Source of the DNA: Rebecca billardiae RCC1528
Taxonomy: Eukaryota > Haptophyta
Length of the DNA: 64,000 nt
Assembly (NCBI GenBank): GCA_965240325.2
Contig: OZ251223.1
Location: 3,348,001-3,412,000 of the forward strand
Direction: 5' to 3'
Shown here: positions 19,320 through 28,640 of the stretch, piece after piece
How positions within the stretch are numbered: the stretch's first letter is position 1
Layout of the letters: every line of letters starts with the position of its first letter
Notes under the pieces: model-generated
The model's database searches: none
What the model saw: only the letters and a program-made list of their open reading frames with translations
Told to the model about the DNA's origin: nothing
Position numbers and translations under genes: made by a program

Positions 19320-19349
19320 AGCTCGACGGCCGTCTCACAGTCGCAGCGC

Positions 19350-22300
19350 TCACGTCGGCGGCACGTCGTCACCTGGCGCGCGCCGTGCGTGGTGTCGCGT
19401 CCTGGTCGTGGTGGGGCGCGCGTGCGTGCGGATCTCCTTGACGGCGGAGGCGAACGCCAGCGTGTCGAGCGCATCCTCGACGCGACTTTCGTCCGCGCTG
19501 ATGTTGACGATCATCACGAGCTTGGCGTTCCTGTTGAGCGCGGGCTGCAGCACCCGAGTGAGCGTTGACGACTCGTACGCGAGCTCGCTGTCAGGCGCCT
19601 CCTGTGTAGTGTGTGTGAGCGCGCGCGGCGCCCCGCGCGCGCGCGCGCGCGGGTGGGCTGAGCGTGAGCGCTACAGCCCAGTCGCGTCGAGCCACCCAGC
19701 GCGGTCGCCGCCGCAGCGGCCGCAGCATGGCGCGACGGGTGCGCGCGCGCGGCCGGGCGCCGCGCGCGCACGTGCAAGAGGCCGTTCATCACGCCGGCGA
19801 GCGCCTCGAGCGATGAGTTGATGTGCCGCCCCTCGAGGGCGCGCGCCGCGTGCTGCGCGCCGCTCGGGTCGCGCGCACCGCCGGCCGGCAACGCGACCGT
19901 GCCCTTCTCCGAGCCGGCGAGGTCGACGAGGCGCAGGCTCCCCTGCGCGACCTCGCCGCTCAGCGCGTCCTCGACGCGCACGCGCACGCTCAGCACCGTG
20001 TGCGAGCGCGAGGAGCGCTCGTTCCGGCTGGTCGGCGCAAACGTGCGGAAGCAGTCGCCAATCGTCATCAGGTTGACCACGTCGTCGACGGAGCGCACGC
20101 GCGCGCGGAAGAGGCGCGCGTCGTCGAGCTCGTCCGCGGGGGCGCCGGCGGGCGAGGCGCGCTCAGGCGGGACCAGCCCGTCGCGCGCCGCCGCCGCCGC
20201 CACGGCCTCGGCGCCGCCGAGCGGCTGCCGCTCCGCCTCGGCCATCAGGTCGACCACCTCGCCGTTGTAGATCTCGACCATCGTCGCGTCCACGCGCACG
20301 CACGCCGTCGCCGCCGCCGCCTCGGCCAGCGTCATGAGCTCGACCATGGCGCGGTACGAGAGGCCGCGGTCGCGGGGAGGGCCCTGCGCCGGGCGCGCAC
20401 GGCGAGGGGCGCACGCCCGGTGGAGCGCGCATCGGCCGCGCGGCCACGGGCGCGCGCGCGACGCCGCGCACCGGGGCCGGGCGCCGCCGCGGCGCGCGCG
20501 CGGCGCGCACACCATCATCGTGTGCGTCTTGCCGCTGCCCGTCGGCCCGTACGCGAAGACGCACGCGTCGTACCCGTCCAGCACCGACTGCAGCAGCGGC
20601 CGCAGCTCGGCAAACACGAGCGCCTGCGACGCGCCCGGCGGGAAGGCGCCGTCCAGCTCGAACTCGAACTCGCGCGCGGGCGGCGGCGCCGGGCGCGCGG
20701 TCGGCGGCGAGCTCGGCGCCGCGCCGAGCGTCGGCGCGTCGGAGAGGGAGGAGCCCGCGGCGGGTGAGCTGGGCCGCGCTGCCGCGACCGCCGCGCCGCC
20801 GCGCGCGGCCTCGGCGCTCGCGCTGCCGGACGGCGCGCCGCGCGCCGCCGCCGCCATGGCGCGAGGCTGCACGAGCACAGCCCCCTCCGCGCCCACGCGC
20901 ACGGCCTCGCGCGCGCCCGAGCCGTCCGCGCGCACGCGTGCCGGCCGCACGCGGCAGAGCACGCGGATGTTGCCCATCGCCTCGCGCAGCGCGTTCGTCG
21001 CGCGCCGCCGCGCCGCCGCAGCCGTCACGTACCGCTCCTCCGCCGCGCGCCTCGCCCCCGCCTCGGCGAGCGCGCGCCGCTCCGCGGCGGCGCGCGCGCC
21101 CTCGAGCGCGTGCGCATCGCGCGCGCCGCGCTCGAGCGCGCCCGCGAGCGCACGCCGAGCTTCGGACACGTCCGCCTCCACGTCGGCGAGCGCGCCGACC
21201 AGCACGCTGCTCGCCGCGCGCGCGCGCGCGTGCGACTCTGCGAGCGCGCGCGAGCCGTGCGCGGCGATGGCGCCCACCTCCGAGCGCACGCGCCGCATGA
21301 GAGAGGAGAGCTGCGCGGTGCCGTCCGTGCGCGCGCCGTGCGCGTCCGCGCGCGCACTCGCCGCGGCCTCGGCGTGGAGGGCGACCTCCGCGTCGGCGTC
21401 GTCGAGCGCGCTCGCGAGCGCGTGCACGGCCGCGCCCCCTTCGGCCACGACGCGCGCGCTCGCCGCCTCTGCGGCCGCGGCGCGCTCGGCGTCCGCGCTG
21501 CCATGCGCCGCGCGCGCGCGCTGGCCCGCATGCCGCGCTTCCGCTTGCTCCGCGCGGCGCGCGGACGCGGCGATCTGCGCGTCGGCCGCCGCCGTGCGCG
21601 CGTCGGCCGCCTCCAACGCGCGCACCAGGCACGCCGCCTCCGCCGCCGCCCGCGCCGCCGCGGCGGTCATGCCAGCGGCCTCGGCCGCGGCGCGCGCGGC
21701 CGAGTCGTGCGCGAGCGCGCTGTCCGCGTCCGCATCGCCGAGCGCGGAGGCCAGCGCGCGCTCGAGCGCGGCGGCGCGGCGCAGCGTGGACGCCGCGCGC
21801 GCGTCTGCCCCCGCGCGCGCCTCGGCCGCCGCCTCCGCCGCCGCCTCAGCCGCCGCCCTCGCTTCCTCCGCCCCCTCGGCGCGCGCGTGCGCCGCGGACA
21901 GCTCCGCAGCGCACCCCTCGCGCGCGTCCGCGCACAGGGCGCGCGCTCGGTCCGCGGACTCCTCGGCGGCACGTCGGGCGGCGCGCTCGGACGTGAGCTC
22001 GCCGAGCGCGTCCGACGCCGCGGCGAGCGCCTCCGCGTGCGCCTCGCGCAGCGCGGCCACGCGCGCCTCGGCGTCCTCCGCCGCCGCGCGCGCCGCGCGC
22101 ACCGCCTCCGCGCCCGCCTCGAGCGCCGAGGCCTTGTCGCGCGCCGCGCGCTCCGCGGCGGCGGCGGCGGCGTGCTCGGCGTGCTCGTTGAGCCTCGCGA
22201 GCTCGGCCTCGTGCGCCGCGCGCAGCTCGCCCACGAGGGCCATCGCGCGCCCCTCCGCCTCCGCCGCGCCGTGCGCCATGTCGCGGGCCGCGCGCGCGTC

Positions 22301-23338
22301 CGAGCGCGCGCGCGCACTCTCAGCCGTCTGCTCGGCGAGCTCGGCGAGCAGCTGCCGCTCGGCGGCGTCGTGGTCGTGGGCGACGCGGCGCGCGGAGGCG
22401 GTGAGCTCGGCCCACTGGCGCGAGAGCCGCGCCTCGGCGTCGCGCGCGCGCCCCTCAGCCTCCGTCGCGCGCGCCTCGGCGCCCTCCACCGCGGCCGCGC
22501 GCTCCGCGGCAGCGAGCAGCTTCGCTTCGCCCAGCGCAGCCGCCGCGCGCGCGCGCTCGCGCTCGAGCGCGGCGCGGCCCTCGGCCTTGGCGGCGGCGGC
22601 CACCTCGGTCTCGCCCCGCACGCGCTCACTCTCGAGCTCGTCGCGCAGCCGCTCCAGATCGCGCGCGTGCGCCACCCCGGCCGCCTCGAGGCGGCGTGAG
22701 AGCGTCTCCAGCTGCGCGTGCAACCGGCGCCGCTCGCCGTCCGCCGCGGTGGCGGCGCTCCGCGCGTCCGCCTCGCGCTTGGCCGCGGCGTCCAGCCGCT
22801 CGCGAGCGAAGCCCTGGTCCGTGAGCGAGCGCTCGGCCAGCGCCACCGTGCCGCGCAGCACCTCGCGCTCGCACGCCTGCCGCTTGAGCTGCTCGTCGCG
22901 AGAGCGCAGCTCGGCCGAAAGCGCCTCCGCCGCCTGCTCGGCGCGCGCCGCCTGCTCGCGCGCGGCCTCGAGCTCGGCGTCGAGGCGGGCAGCCATGCGA
23001 TGCGATGCGTGCAGGTTGTCGTTGGACGCGAGCAGCGCGCCGCTCAGCGTCGCGATGTACTCGGGCAGGTCGGAGAGGGCCGAGGGCGGCGGCGCGCCAC
23101 GCTCTTCCGCCGTGCTATCTTTGCGCAGCCCCGGGGCGGCCTTCCCGTCGGGCGCGGCATCGGCGAGGATGGCGTGCGGGAGCTCGCGCACGAGCCGCGC
23201 GAGCGAGTCCGAGAAGCCGGGGTGCTGCCGCAGGAACGTGCGCACCTCAGGCGAGGCCACCTGCAGCTCGCTCACGTTCAAATCCATGCCGCCGCCGCCG
23301 CCGCACGGGCAGGACGGGGAGGAGCACTGGACTCGCAT
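19350..23338 (-). CDS. kinesin-14 (C-terminal motor), three exons
   Basis: Exons are 20513-23338, 19772-20383 and 19350-19601; introns of 129 and 170 bp were placed where family text is interrupted. The protein is about 1229 residues. A short N-terminal domain is followed by a long, extremely Ala/Glu/Arg-rich coiled coil (about 90-780), then the neck MGNIRVLCRVRP, typical of minus-end-directed kinesin-14, and the motor. Motor marks are the P-loop GPTGSGKTHTMM, switch I NERSSRSHTV, switch II DLAGSEKG and HINSSLEALAGVM. The last exon supplies LTRVLQPALNRNAKLVMIVNIS and the ending ALDTLAFASAVKEI. An unusual Ala/Pro insert separates the first motor strand from the FELDGAFPP region. The role is minus-end-directed microtubule transport or spindle organisation. 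The start may instead be ATG 23287 (MDLNVSEL), which has the better context. Confidence 0.85.
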
Positions 23339-23767
23339 CAGCACTTCGTTCCTCCGGACTGTCGCCTGTCATTGTCAGCACATTCTGCCACGGCCCTTGA
23401 TTCTGCCGCCCTCACCGTCGTCGGGAAAGTTCCGCGAGCTGAACATTATTCATCTCGCTCCGAGGTAGGCGTCGAGGGGAGTGTCGCGCTGGCGCGAGGC
23501 TGCCGACCAGGTCCGTCACTCCCTATGGCTACAGTACGTCCTACGAAACGTCGTATTGTCATGATCTCGCCATTACGATCTGTACGCGGCGCTGCCAAGG
23601 CAGCCGAGCAGCTCAAGTCGCAAAGTAGCGCGCGCGTGCCATCCAAGCGTGCGCGGCACGCCTCCCGTGAAGCACTCGCCCGTCGCCGCGCCATCGGCGC
23701 CGCGCCGCCGAGGCCGAGCTCCGCCTGCCACGACTCACGAGGCTGCGCCGCGCGCTCCGTCTCAGCC

Positions 23768-25180
23768 TCAGGAATGCGTCACGTTGCGCGACTGCAGCTC
23801 AGAGCGGTCCACGGCGATCACGCCGATCACCTCGGGCTGCTTCTCGTCGGCCTTGCGGTGGACGTGCAGCTGCACCCTGCTGTTCATCGGCACCTCCTCG
23901 ACCGTCGAGAGCAGGTCCTCCACCGTCGAGATGGGCACGCCGTTGGCGCGCACGATCAGGTCGCCCAGCACGAGCGACCCGTCCGGCTTGCGCCGGCAGC
24001 TGCGCCGCCGGGGCGCGCGCGGCGGCGCGGCGCGGCGCGAGGCGTGAGCGCCTTGGCGCGTGCGGTGTCGCCGGTGGCGCGCGCGCGCGCGCGGCGCACA
24101 CCCGCGTACGCCCGCCGCGTGCGCCGGCGAGCCCTCCGGCGCCTCCATGACGAGCACGCCGCCCAGCTTGCGCCCGAGCTGGCCGCTCAGATTGCGCGTG
24201 ACGGTGTCGTCGGCCACGGTGATGCCGAGGGTCGGGCGGAGCGTGCGGCCGTAGCGGATGACCTGCTGCACGATCCGGCGGACAGTGTCGATCGGGATGG
24301 CGAAGCCGATGCCCGCGCTCGCGCCCGACGGGCTGTAGATGGCCGTGTTCACGCCGATCACCTCGCCCTTTGAGTTGATCAGCGGCCCGCCCGAGTTGCC
24401 GGGGTTGATGGCCGCGTCTGTCTGCACGCAGTTCTTGATGGGCCGGCCGCCGACGCCCATCACCTCGCGGCCCAGGGCGGAGACCACGCCGGTCGTGAGC
24501 GTGCCGTCCAGGCCGAACGGGTTGCCAATCGCCACGACCGACTGCCCCACGAGCAGCCCGGCGCTCGAGCCCACCGCCAGGGGCTTGAGCTCGGCGAGGG
24601 CGGCCGGCTCTGCCTGCATCTTGAGCACGGCGATGTCCTTGTCGCGCTCGTACCCCACGAGCTTCGCGTCGTATGTGGCGGACGATGCGAGCAGGCTCAC
24701 CTTCGCGCGCTGAGCCTGCTGGATCACGTGAAAGTTGGTGACGACATGTCCTTTTGTGTCCCACACAAAGCCTGAGCCCGAGCCGCGCGGCACCTCGACA
24801 GCGTTCAGCGAGAGCGACGACTCCTTTGCAAGGATGGAGGTCTGCACGAAGCCGACGCTGGGGGCACAGCGCTGAAAAAGGTCGACCACGTTGCGCTCTG
24901 TCTCCGTCATCAGCGTCGGCGACGCGGGCGTGCACGACTCGTCGCCGGACAGCTGCAGCGAGGTCTTCAGCCGCTCGACGAGCTCATTCTTCTCGAGGCA
25001 GTCGCGGTAGTCGACGCCGCGGTCAGCCAGCAAGCGGCGCAGATCGGCACTCGAGAGCGACTCAAGCCCGCGCCTGTGCATGCGCGAAGGCCACTGCGCC
25101 AGGCGCGCCCGCACACATGGCGACCGCACGGCCAGCATGCTGAGTCCTGGCCCGCAATTTCGATTTCGTTTGACGTGCAT
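23768..25180 (-). CDS. Deg/HtrA-type serine protease with PDZ domain, two exons
   Basis: Exons are 24102-25180 and 23768-23999, with a 102-bp in-frame intron; the protein is 436 residues. The trypsin-like domain carries a complete triad: His151 in TNFHVI, Asp182 in DKDIAVLK and Ser263 in GNSGGPL, at the spacing of plant Deg1. A single PDZ domain follows (LGGVLVMEAPEGSPAHAAGV then LVLGDLIVRANG); the intron falls inside it, and splicing restores the expected loop. Upstream of the protease is a helical segment (SADLRRLLADRGVDYRDCLEKNELVERL) like the SAP/ARMET-C-type helix-loop-helix. ATP-independent Deg proteases clear damaged proteins in plastids, mitochondria or the secretory lumen. The N-terminus is uncertain (ATG 25138 is an alternative, or a 5' exon is missing), so location is open. 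Divergent from the carrier gene. Confidence 0.85.
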   Translation of the reverse strand: MHVKRNRNCGPGLSMLAVRSPCVRARLAQWPSRMHRRGLESLSSADLRRLLADRGVDYRDCLEKNELVERLKTSLQLSGDESCTPASPTLMTETERNVVDLFQRCAPSVGFVQTSILAKESSLSLNAVEVPRGSGSGFVWDTKGHVVTNFHVIQQAQRAKVSLLASSATYDAKLVGYERDKDIAVLKMQAEPAALAELKPLAVGSSAGLLVGQSVVAIGNPFGLDGTLTTGVVSALGREVMGVGGRPIKNCVQTDAAINPGNSGGPLINSKGEVIGVNTAIYSPSGASAGIGFAIPIDTVRRIVQQVIRYGRTLRPTLGITVADDTVTRNLSGQLGRKLGGVLVMEAPEGSPAHAAGVRGCAPRARARHRRHRTRQGAHASRRAAPPRAPRRRSCRRKPDGSLVLGDLIVRANGVPISTVEDLLSTVEEVPMNSRVQLHVHRKADEKQPEVIGVIAVDRSELQSRNVTHS

Positions 25181-25283
25181 TCGCGCCGCGGGAATTTCCA
25201 GCTTGACCGGCCCGCCGCGCTTCGTCAACTGCACGAGCGCGGCCTGCTTGCTCGTCCATACGTAATCGTTCGGCGACTGCGTG

Positions 25284-26234
25284 ATGAAGCGCCGCAGCGG
25301 CAAGGGCGGCGAGGACGAGGCGGCGGCCAAGCCGGCCGCGAAGCCCGTGGTTGGCAAGAAGAAGGGGACGATCGCGCCGCCGGCGACGTCTCTCGGCCGG
25401 CGCATGGCCGCAGGCGCGCTTGGCTCGTGCACCGCCGAGGCGGGCACACTCTGGCTGGACACGTGCAAGGTGAGGCTGCAGGTGGCGCCAAAGGGTGCGC
25501 CGACGTCGCTCGTGGGCATGCTTCTCTTCGTGCTGCGCAACGAGGGTGTCGCCGGCCTCTACGGCGGCCTGACCCCCGCGCTCGCCCGCCAGGCGTCGTA
25601 CCAGTCAGTCAAGATGGGCACGTTTGAGCCGATCCGTGATTCGATCGCGGGCGTGGTCGGTGTGCCGGAGACGGAGGTCGTGCCGTTCTGGATCCTGGCC
25701 CTCGCGGGCGGGCTTGCCGGCTCGATCGGCACGGTGCTTGCCACCCCCACCGAGATCGCAAAGGTGCGCCTGCAGGCGGGCGCGAGCGGCGGCGTCGTCG
25801 GCACGCTGCAGCAGCTGCACTCGGAGGTTGGCCTCGCGGGCATGTGGCTCCATCCGAGCGTGATACCCAACGTGCAGCGCTCGTTCGTGGTCAACGCGGC
25901 CGAGCTCGCGGCGTACGAGTACACGAAGAACCTGCTCGTCAAGCGCTTCAAGATGCCCGAGACCATCCTCGTGCACACGGCCGCATCGATCGCCTCCGGG
26001 CTCATGGCGGCGCTCGCGTCGACGCCTGTCGACATGGCCAAGACGCGGATGATGAATGGGGACTGCGGCGCGTCGATGGTGCATTGCCTCGCGGAGGTGG
26101 TGAATGAGTTCGGCGTGATGGCCCTCTACGCCTCGTTCTTTGCCACCTGGATGCGCCTCGCGCCGTGGAACGTGCTCAACTTCGTCTCGCTCGAGAAGTA
26201 CAAGCGCCTCTTCGCGCACCTCGACATCCTCTGA
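25284..26234 (+). CDS. mitochondrial carrier family (SLC25), UCP/dicarboxylate-oxoglutarate-like
   Basis: A 316-residue single-exon protein with the threefold mitochondrial-carrier repeat. The signature PxD/ExxK/RxR appears as WLDTCKVRLQ (Pro replaced by Leu) in repeat 1, TPTEIAKVRLQ in repeat 2 and TPVDMAKTRM in repeat 3. Each is followed by the usual amphipathic stretch and aromatic/basic loop (GLYGGLTPALARQASYQSVKMG). The closest families by eye are uncoupling protein and dicarboxylate/oxoglutarate carriers, so the substrate is probably an organic acid or inorganic ion across the inner mitochondrial membrane. A Lys/Ala-rich 35-residue N-terminal extension precedes the first helix. ATG 25284 lies only 104 bp from the divergent protease start. 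Confidence 0.85.
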   Translation: MKRRSGKGGEDEAAAKPAAKPVVGKKKGTIAPPATSLGRRMAAGALGSCTAEAGTLWLDTCKVRLQVAPKGAPTSLVGMLLFVLRNEGVAGLYGGLTPALARQASYQSVKMGTFEPIRDSIAGVVGVPETEVVPFWILALAGGLAGSIGTVLATPTEIAKVRLQAGASGGVVGTLQQLHSEVGLAGMWLHPSVIPNVQRSFVVNAAELAAYEYTKNLLVKRFKMPETILVHTAASIASGLMAALASTPVDMAKTRMMNGDCGASMVHCLAEVVNEFGVMALYASFFATWMRLAPWNVLNFVSLEKYKRLFAHLDIL

Positions 26235-27529
26235 GCCCGGCGCGCGCCGAGGGCACGGCCATGCCCGTGCGTGCGCTCTCGCGTGCGCGCACTCTGGCGG
26301 GCTGTCGGCAGTGGCGTGAGGTGCAACGCGCGCGCACGACAGGGCGGCGAGCTACCATCTTGCGCCTCCCGCCGCTTGATCCTGAGCATCGAGCACGCCC
26401 ACCGCCCACGGCTCCACGCACACATGTATACCGTGTAGCTTACTCAGGCTCAGCTGAAGTCTGAACCCGGCAACCCGCCACAAAGCTCTACGCGCACCGG
26501 CTTCATCCGGCTGCAATACCCTCTGACGGGTGATGAGGCGTGTGATATTCACTGTCATCCGAAGACACTATATAATATATATATATATATATATATTAAC
26601 GACGTGGTATGCAACGGGCAGGCGTCAAAGTCGTCAGCAAGCTGTAGCAGCATCAGATCGAGCAGCAGAGACAAACACCAGGATCATATACGGTAGTTAC
26701 GAACCGCGAGACTGTGCGCGACCGCCGCCGCCGGCCGCGCATGTTGTGATCCGATATTGATGAGTCGCGGTCGACTCGCGGCGGAGATGTCACGGGCACG
26801 GCGGGTCAATATTTGGTGAGCGCACTTAAAATAATATATATATATTATCAGACGTACTACTAATAGTACTAAATGAAAATTCCTCGTCGCGGGCTCGGTC
26901 AATCACAATCACATTGTCGGCACTCGTCGAGTGACTCAGTGATCGAGTCGCTGGCCGTGCCGGGCGCTGCCGGCGCCGGGCGCCGCCGGTACGCCCTGTA
27001 CTAGCTAGTACGCCAGCATATCCGGCCGATATCGCGCTGAGGCGTGCGCCGCGCTGAGTGACTTCGTGAATCAGGCGCGCTAGTCTTATAACTTATTGCG
27101 CTGTGGCATTAATATCATGATGATTATAGTTATACTCCTTGCTGACGTCTGACGAATCATGCGACGGCCCGTCGGGACTCGCGGCCTCAGACTCGGTGAC
27201 GGTCCGCCCCGCATGGCCGTCCGCCGGGCGTCCGCGCGACCCGAGCGGCGACGACGCGCGCGGCGGCTTCTTAGACTCAGGGCCGACTGGGCCGAGTGTG
27301 AAAGTGTACAGCAGCAGCAGCAGCGCAGCAGTCTGCTAGCTACATGATACTTTCTCTCTGCCCCGATGCTGAAGGCCGATGCCGATAGCGATGCCCCGTA
27401 CAGTAGTGTGCGGCGTGGCCGTCCCGCTTCCGATGCAACCGATGCCGATGGCAGCTCTGCACGCGGAATGCACGCCCCACTGCCGGCACTGGACCACTGG
27501 TCACTGGTGCCACTGGCCGACTGCACCGG
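26235..27529. other. intergenic, AT microsatellite and no recognised gene
   Basis: A convergent gap of 1.3 kb. It contains an AT dinucleotide run at about 26574-26596, a shorter one at 26830-26846, and TGCCGATAGCGATGCC-like repeats at 27370-27450. Open frames here are compositional and resemble no protein. Confidence 0.55.
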
Positions 27530-28471
27530 TCACAGTCTCACTGACTTGCGGACGCGATCAATGTCGTCCACCAGACGGCGCAGCCGTGTCTGAAGTTCCG
27601 TGCGGTGGAGCGCACCCGCTGCCGACAGGCGTGCGTTCTCAAGGTCGAGCAGCATCCCCTGCACATCGGCGTCGAGCGCGCCGAGTGCCGCGAGCATTTC
27701 GCTGCTGTCGGCAATGCGGTGCTGCTGCTTCTTGACGAGCGCACGCGTGCGCCGCTCGAGCTCGACGAGCTGGAGTGAGGCGTCGCGCACAACGCGTGCG
27801 CCGTCGGCCTCGCGGTGATAGCTCTCGCGGAAGAGCAGCATCAGCTTGGCCCCGTCAGCCACGCCTGCAGCTGCCAAGGGCTCGTCATCATCGCGCTCCT
27901 TGCCCTTGAAGATCAGCTTCTGCTGCTCACGCGTGGCACCCGTGAGGCCCGAGAGCCGCAGCTTGAGGTCCCGAAGGGTCGAGTCGTTGGGCACGCGGAC
28001 GCTGTGCGTCTGCCCGCCGCCCACTACCTTCACGGACATGCCCTCGCCGTCGTCCTCCTCTAGTGTATCCGCCGCGGGACCAGCAGCTTCCACTGCAGGC
28101 ACATCGGACGGATGCGCTACGCTCCCTGCGGCCCCCTCGGCGCTCCCAGCACCGACGTCGGCTGTGGCAGCACCTGCCCCGTCAGAAGCGCCCGATGGAG
28201 GCGCGCGGATGCTACTCGCGTCGAACCCCGGGCGGAAGAGCAGCATGACCTTCGCTCCCTGCTGGAAGCCCGCAGAATCCAAGCGCTCATCGTCAGCGCG
28301 CTCCTTGCCCTTGTGCAAAATTCGCTGAGTCGAGGTCGGCGCGCCGGTGGCGGTCTCGAGCTGTGTCTTCAGCTCCTTCACCGTCGAACTCGCGCTTATC
28401 TCCACCGGGTACGTCTTCCCCGCCACCACCACCTTGAGGCTCAGCGTTGCGGTGGTCGAGCTGGCCGCCAT
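27530..28471 (-). CDS. BAG-domain co-chaperone with two ubiquitin-like domains
   Basis: A 313-residue single-exon protein. Residues about 9-80 form a ubiquitin-like fold (LKVVVAGKTYPVEISASST...RILHKGKERAD...AKVMLLF). A Gly/Ala-rich acidic linker follows, then a second ubiquitin-like domain at about 143-215 with LIFKGKERDDDEPLAAAGV and again KLMLLF. The C-terminal 90 residues are a charged three-helix region of BAG type (LVELERRTRALVKKQQHRI...LRRLVDDIDRVRKSV). BAG domains bind the HSP70 ATPase domain and promote nucleotide exchange; the UBL part couples them to the proteasome. Two UBLs in one BAG protein is unusual. The start ATG is followed by MAASSTTATLS. Its promoter is shared with the ankyrin-LRR gene, 170 bp between starts. 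Confidence 0.8.
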   Translation of the reverse strand: MAASSTTATLSLKVVVAGKTYPVEISASSTVKELKTQLETATGAPTSTQRILHKGKERADDERLDSAGFQQGAKVMLLFRPGFDASSIRAPPSGASDGAGAATADVGAGSAEGAAGSVAHPSDVPAVEAAGPAADTLEEDDGEGMSVKVVGGGQTHSVRVPNDSTLRDLKLRLSGLTGATREQQKLIFKGKERDDDEPLAAAGVADGAKLMLLFRESYHREADGARVVRDASLQLVELERRTRALVKKQQHRIADSSEMLAALGALDADVQGMLLDLENARLSAAGALHRTELQTRLRRLVDDIDRVRKSVRL

Positions 28472-28489
28472 GCTGGCCGCGCAAATAAA

Positions 28490-28498
28490 GGCGCGAAA
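28490..28498. promoter_or_regulatory. E2F-like site (GGCGCGAAA) in a bidirectional promoter
   Basis: It sits about 20 bp upstream of the BAG start and 140 bp upstream of the ankyrin-LRR start, next to an AATAAAG stretch. The match to the TTTCGCGCC consensus is exact on the minus strand, but nine bases in CG-rich DNA can occur by chance. Confidence 0.3.
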
Positions 28499-28640
28499 GG
28501 CCGAAAGCCCAATACAAGTAATAAAGACCGGCCGGTGCCGCGTGGACAGTGGCACCCCGTCGTCAGCAGGGCGGGGCATCTCCAGACGCCAGGGCGCGCG
28601 TTGTGCTGCCGAGTTTGGCTGCTCTCTCGTGTTCAGCAGC

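Larger units (their letters stand above)
18606..19349. other. GC-poorer, hairpin-rich island without a recognised gene
   Basis: Composition drops well below that of the flanking genes and the sequence is rich in perfect inverted repeats (listed separately). An open stretch on the plus strand (about 18614-18946) begins with GTG and resembles nothing I know. A protein-coding gene is not supported. Confidence 0.55.

Noticed and set aside
20334-23468. 1044-residue plus-strand frame opposite the kinesin
   Set aside because: Nearly pure Ala/Arg/Ser; the antisense of a GCG/CGC-rich coiled coil whose minus-strand product has all kinesin motifs.
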